DNA of 64,000 nucleotides from Hippopus hippopus (Eukaryota; Mollusca; Bivalvia; Cardiida; Cardiidae). Made by a program: the position numbers and the translations under genes. Where the stretch lies: contig OX328105.1 in assembly GCA_946811185.2 (NCBI GenBank), positions 41,156,845 to 41,220,844 on the forward strand, given 5' to 3'. The notes under the pieces were generated by a model that saw only the letters and a list, made by a program, of their open reading frames with translations, had not been told where the DNA came from and ran no database searches. How positions within the stretch are numbered: position 1 is the stretch's first letter; the number at the start of each line of letters is the position of its first letter. Positions 54,669-64,000 of the stretch are shown piece after piece.

Positions 54669-55057
54669 TACTGTAAAAGTGGATATTATTGCGGGTCTAA
54701 AATTTCGCCAATAACAAAATACAGACCTTACGTGTGTTTGTATTTCCGCGAGAACTATTATCATTATCATTCAGTTTAACACATCCCTATTTTCACTTCA
54801 ATGACATGTATTTAAATGTCGTAAATTGACAGTGTTAACTGCCACTAGACTGGTATTCTGGTCGACTTTGATGAAAAAAAAAAGCACTCATTGATGTCGA
54901 CAAAGGTCATTGTCAATCGCTCCCACATGACCCGGTGTCTAGGTAAAGTATACCTTAGTCTAGCTTAAATTTACGCTGGCGAAAACCTTCGCGATTTTTA
55001 TCAATACGCAAAAACTGCGAAGATTTCCACAACGCAAACATTTCCGGTTTTACAGTA
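54669..55057. mobile_element. MITE with TACTGTAAAA termini
   Basis: TACTGTAAAAGTGGA at the left faces TTTCCGGTTTTACAGTA at the right. It sits where the right end of the adjacent M1 copy should continue (after GCTTTCAAGTC), so it probably truncated that copy. Confidence 0.6.
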
Positions 55058-55465
55058 GTAAAGGATAAAATAAATCTTTCACGGTGCTTAGAAAACATAA
55101 CTGCCTTGTAATTGGATCAGGAAAACAACTCAAAAGGCCGTAACACATGCAATTGTAGCATACTGCTAAATCGATCAAATAGATATAAATCTATAGTTTG
55201 TGTTTGTATAAAGGGACATACATACTGCCTTGCTATAGAACTAGCTTTTGTAGCTAGGTAGAAGAGTGTTGGCCTTGAGACTTATAGGAGGAAAGAGGAC
55301 ATAGAGAAAGCAGGTCCTTAGACAAAATTATGTTAACAAATGAACAGACAGCCTTGTTTCAGTATAACATTCCCATCACATTCATCTATGTTGCGGTGGA
55401 CATAATAAATTTTATAATGTACATATAAATGAGCTGACTAAAATACTGATGTTATTTAAAACACA

Positions 55466-55725
55466 TATGTGCCATGTTCTGGAAAAAGGGGGCTTAATGT
55501 ATCTCCATGATGCATGATACCAAGCAAGTCATCACATATTCATAGCTCCATAAAGTCCATTTTGTCTAACAATCAACTGAATCATGAGGTAGACTGGTCT
55601 TTTGAGATACAGAAAATTGACCAAAAGCGAAAAGTATCAGCCAGGTCAGCCTGCGCGAACTGCGCAGGCTGAACTGGGTTCATACTGTTCGCAGATGCAT
55701 TAAGCCCCCTTTTGCCAGAGCAAAT
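55466..55725 (-). mobile_element. M3 MITE
   Basis: Left TGCCATGTTCTGGAAAAAGG, right CCCTTTTGCCAGAGC. Core CAGGTCAGCCTGCGCG-AACTGCGCAGGCTGA. Confidence 0.7.
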
Positions 55726-55764
55726 ATATAAAAGACCAGAATATGTTTTCAGCATCATGCATGT

Positions 55765-55862
55765 ACTCTGTGTAGGTTTTTCTGTGCTAGGAATGTATCC
55801 TGTGTAGGTTTTTCTGTGCTAGGAATGGATCCTGTGTAGGTTTTACTTTATCAGGCATGTAC
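55765..55862. repeat. 32-bp tandem triplicate
   Basis: Three copies around CCTGTGTAGGTTTTTCTGTG, the last diverging at TTTACTTTATC. Confidence 0.8.
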
Positions 55863-56034
55863 TCTGTGCAAAACATCATCATGCTCACAGACTGCTTCTA
55901 TGTATTCATGTTTAGCTCTTTCTGTCAAGTTCCATAAAGAAGGCTGCTCTCTGATTTTTCTTTTTTTATTCATTTTGTGATGTTTTCTTACAGTTGTAAA
56001 GTCAGGTATAAAATATAAGAAACATTTCAGCAGT

Positions 56035-56182
56035 CTATTTCTGTGTGGTCAGATCAGCTTTTGTTGCATGTGTAAAGAAGTGTGTACTGGATAAGACTTA
56101 AGACTTTTGGTCTCATCCAATATTCACTTCTTTACACATGCAACTCAACCTGACCTGACCTGACCTGACCACAAAGAAATGT
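56035..56182. mobile_element. Small hairpin (fold-back) element
   Basis: TTTCTGTGTGGTCAG at the left faces CTGACCACAAAGAAA at the right. Inside, GTTGCATGTGTAAAGAAGTG faces its complement at 56123-56142. A CTGAC tandem precedes the right end. Confidence 0.7.
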
Positions 56183-56296
56183 ATATTGGTGTTATACCCT
56201 GGTTACCAGCACTTTCTTCTTTTCCTAAATATTTTACCAAGCCTTCCCTCCCTGCATCATAAAAACACAAGATTGTTCAGTGTGGGATTCACTTAC

Positions 56297-56562
56297 CTCC
56301 AGTGATCTAACTTTTAGATCCCAGGCACTTGGTAAATCCCGTATTCGTTTTTTCAGTTTCTCTATCTCCTCATTCTTCACTTTCATTTCTTCGGCATGTA
56401 TGGCCATGGCTCGATCAACCTTGTCTTTCTCCTGCTGGTATAGTTTCTTGTACTTCAGCTTCTTTTCCATTCCTCTCTCCAATTCTTTCTCCAGCTCTTT
56501 CTCTATTTCACTGACCTGTCTTTCAATCTTTGAGGAGGATTCTGTATCAGATTCTTTCTCAT
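56297..56562 (-). CDS. TAX1BP1/CALCOCO-like protein, exon 5 (coiled coil)
   Basis: 266 bp, phase 1 in (acceptor CTTTATGTAG), phase 0 out (CTGGAG|GTAAGT). Residues 180-267: strongly charged heptads (SEIEKELEKELERGMEKKLK, NEEIEKLKKRIRDLP) typical of a dimeric coiled coil, preceded by an acidic-serine EKESDTESSS stretch that looks like a CK2 site cluster. Confidence 0.87.
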
Positions 56563-56588
56563 CTACATAAAGTTGAAAGAAAAATTTA

Positions 56589-56800
56589 ACCCTTCACCAC
56601 ACAATCCAGTGTTCCTGTAAAGGAAGGCTTTTGAAAATACTGTAGGAAAAAAGGAGAAAATGCTGGTAAACAGCATTATCACCGTTTCTCATAATATTTT
56701 CTACTCTTCGAAACACAAATCCCTTGACTCGAGCCACATTTAATGTTACATCTGCAATTACATTCTATTTGGACTGGTCTAAAGTTTTGTTGTCAAGTAA
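56589..56800 (+). mobile_element. M1 MITE
   Basis: TTAACCCTTCACCACACAAT to TGTTGTCAAGTAAAG. Core GCTGGTAAACAGC, right arm with several changes. Confidence 0.7.
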
Positions 56801-57281
56801 AGCAGCATTTCTCTCAGGGCTCCCGCTGTCGATCGCCAGTGGAGCAAAATGCGAAAATTAAGAAAAAATTAATGGCACTAAAACTGAAGCACTGGCGAAG
56901 GTACTGGCGACAAGTAAATGCCTATAAATAATTCTTAAAAGATCTTAAGTCCGACATAAACAATACGTATCAAGTGTGAAGGATGCCCACATTACTGTTT
57001 ATCACACCTAATCAGGCTGGCTTTCATTAACGGTTTTGTCTAATTACATACCTTACTTGCATACACACCACACAAAACTAATCAATCAAATGTCGATTTC
57101 GCCACACCCCGTTGTGCACACAGAATTTTCACAAAACATCTACTGCGAACCAATCAGTAATCTGATACAATATATAGTAACCGCCCATAATTTCTAAAGC
57201 CAGGCCTTGATTCTGCCTTACCTGGTGAGCATTCTCTCACTGGCTAGCATTTATTGTGTGTATTTAGCGATGTCATTAATG

Positions 57282-57790
57282 AACTAGAGGCGCTTGAGCG
57301 CCTGTATCGCTCCACAGGCCTGATATTTCTATAATGGTGAAAGGAAGTTTTTAACAATTATCATTCAATCCTGCATTTTAGCTCACTGAAGAAACAATTT
57401 GGTAGACAACCACCATAGGAACTTACCTGCAAAACAACAATGAAATCCAATGAATAGTTTTAGAGAAGAAATTTTTCAAAGATTTTACTTTATACCATAA
57501 AAGGAAAATGAGTCTCCCATAAAAGCCATGTTTTTTGACAGATCTTTTTTTTTTTAAGGAATTTTGTAAACCTGTATCTAAGGAACATTCCTGCAAAATA
57601 ATAATGCTATCCAAATAGCGGTTTGGGAGGAGAAGATTTTTAAAGGTTTTTTACTTTGGTTGCCATGGCAACCAGAATTCTTCATGGAACACAATTATTT
57701 GAAGGAATTTGAAAGAGGACCACCAAAGGAACATTCCTGTGAAATTTGGTAAAAATCCAGTCAATAGTTTCTGAGGAGAAGTTTTTCTGG
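57282..57790 (-). mobile_element. Inverted, truncated copy of the 19950-20575 element
   Basis: Starts AACTAGAGGCGCTTGAGCGC and matches the reverse complement of about 20080-20575 almost base for base. It stops at GAGGAGAAGTTTTTC, so the GTCCGTCC half is missing. Confidence 0.85.
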
Positions 57791-58346
57791 CTACCTCAGT
57801 TGGCTCCTACTGGCCCCAATTTTTATGAGCTGGTGAATTTAATGGCGCAAAAATTAAAACTTGCAGGGAAAGCCCTGTCTTTGAAGATCAAAATAATACA
57901 TAACTTTACACAGAGATATTAAGATGGTTTCTTTTATATATATCTTTATTGCCAATTACAGTTAAAGAAAGAGAGTTAACAACTACAAGTTTTGGAGGAA
58001 GAAAAGGGTAGGCCAAGAGTGAGGGAAAGAGAGAGATAAACCGGACAACTAAATTTTTTTTTCAACATGTTGAATACTTCTCAGTAAATATAGTATCAAA
58101 AGCAAGCAGACAGGGAAAAGGGATAGAGAGATGAGGCAGGGAAACTGAGACACATGAAAAGAGAGAGTCTTTTTGGCTCTTTCAAATTCCTCAGGGAATA
58201 AATGAAACACTATGAAAGACAGAGTGTTGTTGTTGTTGTTTTTTTCCCCCATTCTCTTTTCTTATTCAAGTTGAACGCTTTTTAATATATATGAACATAA
58301 AAGGCAAGCAGATGGGGAAAAAACAGATTGACTCAAAACAACTCAC

Positions 58347-58421
58347 CTGGAGTGCTTGTTTGTAATAGTTCTGTTTCCACAAAAGGTGAAGAGAATGATC
58401 GCTGAACATGTTTCTGCTTTC
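58347..58421 (-). CDS. TAX1BP1/CALCOCO-like protein, exon 4
   Basis: 75 bp, phase 1 at both ends (acceptor TTTTTTCAG, donor CCAG|GTGAGT). It encodes KQKHVQRSFSSPFVETELLQ then TSTP, a Ser/Thr-rich break between two coiled-coil blocks. Only this frame joins both neighbours. Confidence 0.85.
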
Positions 58422-59146
58422 CTGAAAAAAAAAAAAAAATTGAAAACTGCTGTGACTAACTGTTACAACTAGTCCTTTCCTTTTGTCATCTGCAAGTGCT
58501 TTCAATTTGGATAAGACTAAAATTTCAGAGACAGGGAGGGGCTTTCGTGGACAGCATAGATCAAGATAAGATTGCACAGAACATATCCAGCCTATAATAT
58601 GAATGTCTGTTTAAATTTCAGTGGATTGTATATTCAGCCTAAAAAAGAGGTTGTATTTATTTAATTAGCACTGGAAGAGTTCAGAGTACATTTATACTCG
58701 TTTTCTGTCAGTTTTCAATCCATTTCATCCTTATTTTATGAAAATATAATCATTCTTGTATCTTCTTGCTAAATGTTGCCCCTGATGGCAGCAAGGTTGC
58801 TCAGATTACGACGTAGAGAAAATGCATTTCATTTTTTGGAGGCCTTCCAAGCAGTTGTTGTTGTAATTTCCGGTTTTAAATGAGGACAAATCGTTTGTGT
58901 TTTTCTAGCCCTTACACCATATATATTGATAATATACCTATGTTTACACAGCTGAGTCATTTAACACTTTCAAGTTTTAACAGCATTTTTTCTCTCGCTG
59001 TAAAGGTGTATCTTTAAAAGACAATAAAAACCAATTACTTACATTTAGAAACTCTCTGAAAACCCCTGGTTGGTTAGTGAGGCCCTTTACCTCTTTACAA
59101 AACAAATATTTTTATGTCCAATTGTATAGCATTTGCAGACCTGCAA

Positions 59147-59365
59147 TTAACCCTTTACTACATAATCACAAGTTTTAAAGACCCTGTTACAGAAATTATT
59201 TGAAAACATTGTGGGAAAAAGAGAAAATGCTGGTAAGCAGCATTTTCTCCTTTTCCCAAAATTTTTTCTATCCTGTCAGAGAATTTAAGTATGTTTGTAC
59301 CAATTTTGAATTTCTCATCTGCTGATGTTTTGAATTTCAAGGAGTCCAAAATTGCATGGGAAAGG
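59147..59365 (+). mobile_element. M1 MITE
   Basis: TTAACCCTTTACTACATAAT. Core GGTAAGC with good arms. The right end is blurred (GCATGGGAAAGGGTG). Confidence 0.7.
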
Positions 59366-60020
59366 GTGAAATATGGCTCAAAAAATGGGATTTGTGCTGA
59401 TAATAATCATGATTGTGTTGTTAAAAAGAATTTTAGTAAGTTTGCTTCTTACGAGCTCTTTTGTTACATAGTTTCACTCTATTAAGAAAAAGATTGGCAT
59501 GTTGTAGGACAATAGTACCACCAGTCTGGCTTACAAGTTAGTACATCCTAGTTAGGTGATACGACAGATTTCTGAAATCAGTGTAACAAGTCTTTACCAA
59601 ACTTGTTTCTGTAAAAAAAAATTGTGGAAAAATAAGAAATCCTGGTCACCTATTTTCTCCTCTTCAGCATTCATCGAGAGTGATTAATATAAGTTGAAAG
59701 AACTGTTTCCAATTGTTTTAAAATAAAAAAGTTTAACCTTTACCAAACAATCCCTTTTGATATTTCTGATAAGATGTCAGTCTGTTCCCAGTTTTTTCAT
59801 TGTTTATTACACCCTAAAGAATAAAGGTTTTGAAAACATTGTCGGAAAAGGAGAAAATGCTAGTTGCCAGCATATTCTGCTTTTCCCAAAATATATTCTA
59901 TCCTTTTGCAGATAAATCTTCTCTTTTCGACCACATCACATGTGAAGTCTTCCAGCGCTTTCAATATGGGCAAGTCTAAAATTTCACAGAGTAGAAATGT
60001 GTTAAATCATAAAGAACATG

Positions 60021-60062
60021 ATTGATTGATTGATTGATTGATTGACTGATTGATTGATTGTT
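60021..60062. repeat. (TTGA)n microsatellite
   Basis: About ten TTGA units with one change (TTGACTGA). Confidence 0.92.
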
Positions 60063-60084
60063 AGGTGAAGAGTACTTCACGCAA

Positions 60085-60270
60085 TATTTTTTCCACTGGC
60101 TGCTTTCCCACATAACCATTGCCAAAACAATGATCAGCACTGATAAGGGAATCAATCCTGGTCCAATGTATATCATCAATCCTTGGTAAGAAATTGGCAA
60201 AGCCTGGGTTTCAAACCAGCGACCCCCTGTTCCCAAGTTCTACAACTGCACTACCATGACTAGGCTTAAA
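60085..60270 (-). mobile_element. tRNA-derived SINE (family A), 5' part
   Basis: The minus-strand right end has AGCCTAGTCATGGTAGTGCAG and TGGTTTGAAACCCAG in the box A and B positions. The body ends near the TTGA repeat. Confidence 0.65.
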
Positions 60271-60318
60271 GATCACGAAGGTAGACCCTCACTCACAAAA
60301 ATCAACTAAGATACTCAC

Positions 60319-60463
60319 TTCTCTCCTGTAGTTTCTCATATTTTTTCTGCAGTTTATTTTTTTCAATGTACAAGGTCTTGTATTCATCAGAGCACATACA
60401 AATCTTCTCCTTCAAGTCATCAATCTCTCTTCTCAGTTCATGATTGGTCTGCATGTACTCTCG
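60319..60463 (-). CDS. TAX1BP1/CALCOCO-like protein, exon 3 (coiled coil)
   Basis: 145 bp, phase 0 in (acceptor CTCATTGCAG), phase 1 out (AGAA|GTGAGT). Residues 106-153: REYMQTNHELRREIDDLKEK, then ICMCSDEYKTLYIEKNKLQK and KYEKLQE, regular heptads. Confidence 0.87.
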
Positions 60464-60484
60464 CTGCAATGAGAAAAAGATACC

Positions 60485-60712
60485 TTAACTCTTTAACATA
60501 CACCATAGTTTTAGATTCATGCAAATTGAAAGCATCTGCAGTTGGCTATTTAAATGAGGCTCAAATGATGTGATTTTTCCCTAAAGAAAGAAAACATTGT
60601 TAGACACGATGAAAATCCTTGCTACCAGCATTTTCTCTTTTTTCTAACAATGTTTTCTAAAGGCCTTTCTATCCCAGGCTTGTTTAAACTTGGAACTGTT
60701 TAGTAAAGGGTT
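60485..60712 (-). mobile_element. M1 MITE
   Basis: CTTAACTCTTTAACATAC to TGTTTAGTAAAGGGTTG. Core changed to CTTGCTACCAGC. Confidence 0.65.
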
Positions 60713-60932
60713 GACTCTCTAGCACACAATCCCAAAATTTCAGCAGCCCCTAAGAAGAAGGCTTTTGAAAACACTGTCAGAAAAGAAGAAAATGCTAGCA
60801 ATCAGCATTTTCTCCTTTTCCCACAATGTTTGTAACCCTTCCAAAATCAAATTTCAATTCTTGTATCACATTTATTTTGCCATCTGCATAAGCTTTCAAT
60901 TTGTGCAAGTCTAGAAGTTTGGTAAGAGTTAT
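60708..60932 (+). mobile_element. M1 MITE
   Basis: GACTCTCTAGCACACAATCC to TTTGGTAAGAGTTA. Core GCTAGCAATCAGC. Confidence 0.7.
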
Positions 60933-61301
60933 GAGAGAATTTTCCAAGTTTGTGTTAACAAACTAGCTCCACCAAGGAATCAAGGATGCTGAATGACACA
61001 AAAATCAAACTTGTGGTTATTGAAAAGAAGCTTTAACTTCTTTTTTTTCCCCCCTCAATTTTGTTGCCCTGGCAACCCAGTAGATAATGAAATGAAATAA
61101 AATTCCATCTATGAATCTTGGTGACAACCAACGCAAGAATTTTTCTTTAAGGTTTGTTTCCAAATTGTTTGTAGTTCCAGATAAGAAGACCCTTCTAGAG
61201 GCAAAAGTGAACATGACATAGAGGCCCCATGACATGAGCTAGGTGCCTTTCAGCAAGTGGAGCTGAAAATGTTATAAAAAGAAAAAAAAAAATCAATGCC
61301 A

Positions 61302-61530
61302 TTAACCCTTTCCCAAACAATCCCTGGTTTTTACGGGTCAGGAATAGAAGCCTTTTGAAAACATTGTGGGAAAAGGAGAAAATGCTGGTAACCAGCATTT
61401 TCTCCTTTTCCCACAATGTTTTCTACCCTATCATATAGAAAAATCATCTTTTTAGAAACTGTTAATTTGTCATCTGCAAAATGCTTTCAATTTGGTCTGG
61501 TCCAAAATTTGCCGTTTGGGAAAGGGTTAA
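61302..61530 (+). mobile_element. M1 MITE, best-preserved copy
   Basis: TTAA at 61302-61305 and 61527-61530. The core 61357-61423 is a perfect 33-bp inverted repeat around a single base (GGTAACC centre). Confidence 0.9.
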
Positions 61531-61630
61531 GAGAGTCAGACAAAACATGACATTAAATCAAGACACTGGTTATAACAAGCAAATCTTTCATTTGTTTTCA
61601 TTTTTTTTTTTTGTAGTAGTTGATTTTTGC

Positions 61631-61842
61631 TTAACTCTTTATCAAATAATCCTGAATTTTAACAGCCCTTTGAAAGCAAATCTTTTGAAAACAATGTGTG
61701 AAAAGGAGAAAATGTTAGTAACCAGCATTTTCTCCTTTTCCCACTATGTTTTATATATTTCTAATAACAAAATCATCTTTTGAGCCAAATTTAGCTTCCA
61801 ATTTGGACAAGTCTAAAAATTTCTCATTTAGTAAAGAGTCAA
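61631..61842 (+). mobile_element. M1 MITE
   Basis: TTAACTCTTTATCAAATAAT to TTTAGTAAAGAGTCAA. Core with AGTAACCAGC. Confidence 0.75.
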
Positions 61843-61934
61843 TGAAGATTTTAAAATCTGACCACAGTTTTTACATGTATATTCAGCATCAGTGGATGGA
61901 AGCCACAAGATATGACTGTAAAACAGATGGCTAC

Positions 61935-62120
61935 CTCTTTCTGGCTCAGCATCTTTTCTAGCCTTTTACATTGCTTCTCTTTCTTCTCTAGCCTCTCTTT
62001 GATCTGATTTAGACTTTGTTTCATGATTGTTATGGAGCCCACTTTAGCATCAGCCATCTCTAGATGGGAAGTCAGCTTCTCTTGCAGGACACTGGTCTGC
62101 TCCTGAAGTTTTTCTTTTTC
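61935..62120 (-). CDS. TAX1BP1/CALCOCO-like protein, exon 2 of visible 9 (coiled coil)
   Basis: 186 bp, phase 0 at both ends (acceptor TTTTTTCCCACAG, donor AAAGAG|GTAGCC). Residues 44-105: EKEKLQEQTSVLQEKLTSHL, EMADAKVGSITIMKQSLNQI, KERLEKKEKQCKRLEKMLSQ, a long heptad array. Confidence 0.87.
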
Positions 62121-62185
62121 CTGTGGGAAAAAAACAAGATAAGGGTCAGAGTTTATAGTTTGTAAATTGAGCTCTACCTTTATAT

Positions 62186-62419
62186 TTAACCCTTTACCAA
62201 ATGACAAATTTTTAGGCTTGTCCAAATTGAAAGCATGAGCAGTTGACAATTAGATGTACATGTAGCTCAAATGATGGGATTTCTGTATGAAAGGGAAGGA
62301 AACATTGTGGAAAAGGGAAAAAATGCTGGTGACTAGCATTTTCTCCTTTTCCCACAATGATTTCAAAAGCCATCCTCACCAGGATTGTTAAAACTCAGAA
62401 CCATGTGGTAAAGGGTTAA
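62186..62419 (-). mobile_element. M1 MITE, complete
   Basis: TTAACCCTTTACCAAATGAC to CATGTGGTAAAGGGTTAA. Core GGTGACTAGC. Confidence 0.8.
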
Positions 62420-62611
62420 AGACTAGCCATCTGGTTGGCTAAAATATAATGCCTAAACCAATTAGACAGATTTCTTAGGTAATTGCTTTAGGTCAGTATC
62501 TTGTACATAGTCCTGGAAAATGGTTCATCAGGGCTTTCAACTAGCAAAAAAGACCAATCAGCCAAATATCGAATCCCTCGTTTCTAATAAAATCTGTAAA
62601 AGAAACATTAT

Positions 62612-62870
62612 TTTTGAGCTTTGCTCTGGAAAAAGGGGGTTTAATGCAGCTCTGTGATGCATATACCAAACATGTCATCACGTAATTATGGATCCATAAA
62701 AATTCTTTTGTCATACAACCAACCGAAGAATCAGGTAAACTGGTCAGTTGACATGCATAAAAATTGACTGACAGCAAGAAGCTTTGGCCAAGGTCAGCCT
62801 GCACACACTGACATGGGTTGATACTTTTTGCAAATTCATTAAACCCCCTTTTCACAGGGCATGGCTAATT
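62612..62870 (-). mobile_element. M3 MITE
   Basis: GAGCTTTGCTCTGGAAAAAG to TTTTCACAGGGCATGGCT. The core is reduced on one side. Confidence 0.7.
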
Positions 62871-62950
62871 TGTATAATTACATATCGATTCCAAGCACTT
62901 TATGAACATTCAAAAACACATAAAAAATAAAACAAATACAAGACATTTAC

Positions 62951-63079
62951 CTGCATTGTTGCGAGAAGGTCTTTCCTTAGTTGTTCCATCTCAGATTCCT
63001 GGATCTTGTTTTTCTGGGTAAAATCTTCCTCAAGATCACACAGCTTCTGTTTTAAACCGTTTGATTCTGTTGTTGAATG
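62951..63079 (-). CDS. TAX1BP1/CALCOCO-like protein, first visible exon (5' part outside window)
   Basis: 129 bp, phase 0 at both ends (acceptor AAAATTTGCAG, donor ATGCAG|GTAAAT). It encodes HSTTESNGLKQKLCDLEEDF, then TQKNKIQESEMEQLRKDLLA and TMQ, again coiled coil. The nine visible exons (63079 down to 49468) give 1,659 nt, 552 codons plus stop, and every junction keeps the frame. Earlier exons, expected to encode the N-terminal domain, lie beyond 64000. Known TAX1BP1 proteins are about 600-800 residues, so most of this protein may be here. Confidence 0.85.
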
Positions 63080-63181
63080 CTGCAAATTTTATTTCACCCA
63101 TTACTTTCTGGAGACAGCTTGTCATTTCTTCATAGAGACAAATTTTCATTTTGCAGCCGGTTACTTTTGAGAGTAATGTTG

Positions 63182-63421
63182 TTAACCCTTTACCACACAA
63201 TCCCAAGCTATAACAACCTTGAGGGAGAAGCCTTTTGAAAACACTGTGGGAAAAGGAGAAAATGCCGGTAACCAGCATTTTCTCCTTTTCCCACAATGTT
63301 TTCTACTCTATCAAAGACAAATTCCATGGTCTGAGCCACATTTAAATTATCGACTGCCAATGCTTTCACTGCAAATGCTTTTCGGACAAGTCTACATTTT
63401 AGTTGTGTGGTGAAGAGTTAA
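63182..63421 (+). mobile_element. M1 MITE, complete
   Basis: TTAA at 63182-63185 and 63418-63421. Hairpin intact except one change (TGCCGGTAACC). A small internal duplication of GCAAATGCTTT near 63370. Confidence 0.85.
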
Positions 63422-63693
63422 AGGACAATTTACTTGCAATGAGCAGTTTCTCCTTTTACAGTAATGTTTTCATGCCTATCTGAGTATTTAACCTAGATTC
63501 CAAATGATTATCCTGAAGTCTCTGCAATCATATTTTAGGGAGTTATGCCTTAAAAAGCAGGTAGTATCATCTAAATATTACAAAATATTCAGCTGAGTCT
63601 TTAATTCATTTACATTACAGATCAACTCCCTTCTTTTACTTTGACATAAACTCTTAGAGACACTTAAGAGGATTAGAAAAGAAGAAGGTTTGA

Positions 63694-63918
63694 CTCTTAA
63701 CCAAACGGTAACATGTTTTAATGACCCTGAAAAATAAACCTTTCAAAAAACATTGTGGAAAAAGGAGAAAGTGCTGGAATCCAGCATTTTCTTCTTTATC
63801 ACAATGTTTTCTACCCTATCAAATACGAATTTAATCATATATGTCAAATCTAATTTGCTGTCTACAAATGCTTTCAATTTGGATCAGTCTAAATATTTGT
63901 TGTGTGGTAAAGGGTTAA
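63694..63918 (+). mobile_element. M1 MITE
   Basis: CTCTTAACCAAACGGTAAC to TGTGTGGTAAAGGGTTAA. Core GCTGGAATCCAGC. Confidence 0.75.
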
Positions 63919-64000
63919 ACTTTCTGTCAAGAAATTTTACAATATAATTCAGACTGAACGTTCAAATTCTAACCCTTTACCAAACAATCCAGGGTTTTAA

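Larger units (their letters stand above)
53319..56296. other. Intron with nested transposons
   Basis: An M1 copy (53371-53417 and 54527-54660) split by a 1.1-kb hAT-like insertion (53418-54518), a MITE with ACTGTAAAA ends (54669-55057), M3 (55466-55725), a 32-bp triplicate (55765-55862) and a hairpin element (56035-56182). Confidence 0.75.
56563..58346. other. Intron with M1 and inverted repeat element
   Basis: M1 at 56589-56800, the inverted relative of 19950-20575 at 57282-57790, and otherwise AT-rich sequence including a GTTGTTGTT stretch near 58226. Confidence 0.6.
58422..60318. other. Intron with M1 copies and a SINE
   Basis: M2 fragment at about 58556-58580, M1 at 59147-59365 and 59735-59995, (TTGA)n at 60021-60062, SINE family A (minus) at 60085-60270. 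58620-59090 shows nothing recognisable. Confidence 0.55.
60464..61934. other. Intron with four M1 copies
   Basis: M1 at 60485-60712 (minus), 60708-60932 (plus), 61302-61530 (plus) and 61631-61842 (plus). 60950-61260 contains GCCTTTCAGCAAGTGGAGCT, resembling an element end, but I cannot place it. Confidence 0.6.
62121..62950. other. Intron with M1 and M3
   Basis: M1 at 62186-62419 (TTAA at both ends) and M3 at 62612-62870. No other exon-like segment. Confidence 0.65.
63080..64000. other. Intron with M1 copies at the window edge
   Basis: M1 at 63182-63421 and 63694-63918, and the start of another at 63971 that runs off the window. A core remnant is at about 63440-63475. No exon seen. Confidence 0.6.

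Overview
This is eukaryotic DNA: AT-rich, gene-poor, full of introns and packed with short interspersed transposable elements. The gene families and the style of the repeats (piggyBac-like TTAA MITEs, tRNA-derived SINEs, elements carrying GTCCGTCC runs) suggest a marine or freshwater mollusc, most likely a bivalve. The organism is an inference. I see no prokaryotic, organellar or rRNA sequence.

Three host genes can be reconstructed. (1) Plus strand, about 6.27-16.86 kb: a multi-finger C2H2 zinc-finger protein. A basic first exon carries one finger. Four downstream exons hold six more fingers, joined by canonical splice sites in matching phase, and a last exon encodes an acidic tail. How the first exon connects to the rest is unresolved, because a TGA overlaps an ATG there. 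(2) Plus strand, 36.14-40.82 kb: a complete two-exon class A GPCR of 396 residues with aminergic hallmarks. (3) Minus strand, from beyond the right edge to 49.47 kb: the 3' nine exons (552 residues) of a coiled-coil protein ending in two C2H2 fingers of the TAX1BP1/CALCOCO type, a family of ubiquitin-binding selective-autophagy receptors. Every splice phase in genes 2 and 3 closes. The three genes show no obvious functional link.

The rest is mostly mobile DNA. The dominant family (called M1 here, about 60 full or partial copies in both orientations) is about 220-230 bp, flanked by TTAA, with ends CCCTTTACCA and TGGTAAAGRG. It has a 67-nt core hairpin of two 33-bp arms around one base. A second TTAA family (M2) has a core palindrome around GATCAGACTGCAC. 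A third family (M3, ends TGAGCCATGCTCTG) has a core palindrome around CAGCCTGCGCAG. Other elements are tRNA-derived SINEs, a fold-back tandem array rich in CCCGGG (4.5-5.9 kb), two hAT-like elements (one nested in an M1 copy, one with a broken BED finger), mariner/Tc1 transposase remnants and several minisatellites.

The most unusual items are two miniature LTR-retrotransposon-like structures. One at 864-1310 has 157-bp LTRs, an 18-nt tRNA-Leu primer-binding site, a polypurine tract and a TTTA duplication. The other is a tandem structure at 31.55-32.19 kb whose LTR-like repeats contain a tRNA-Lys-like Pol III promoter and are each followed by a near-perfect tRNA-Pro primer-binding site.
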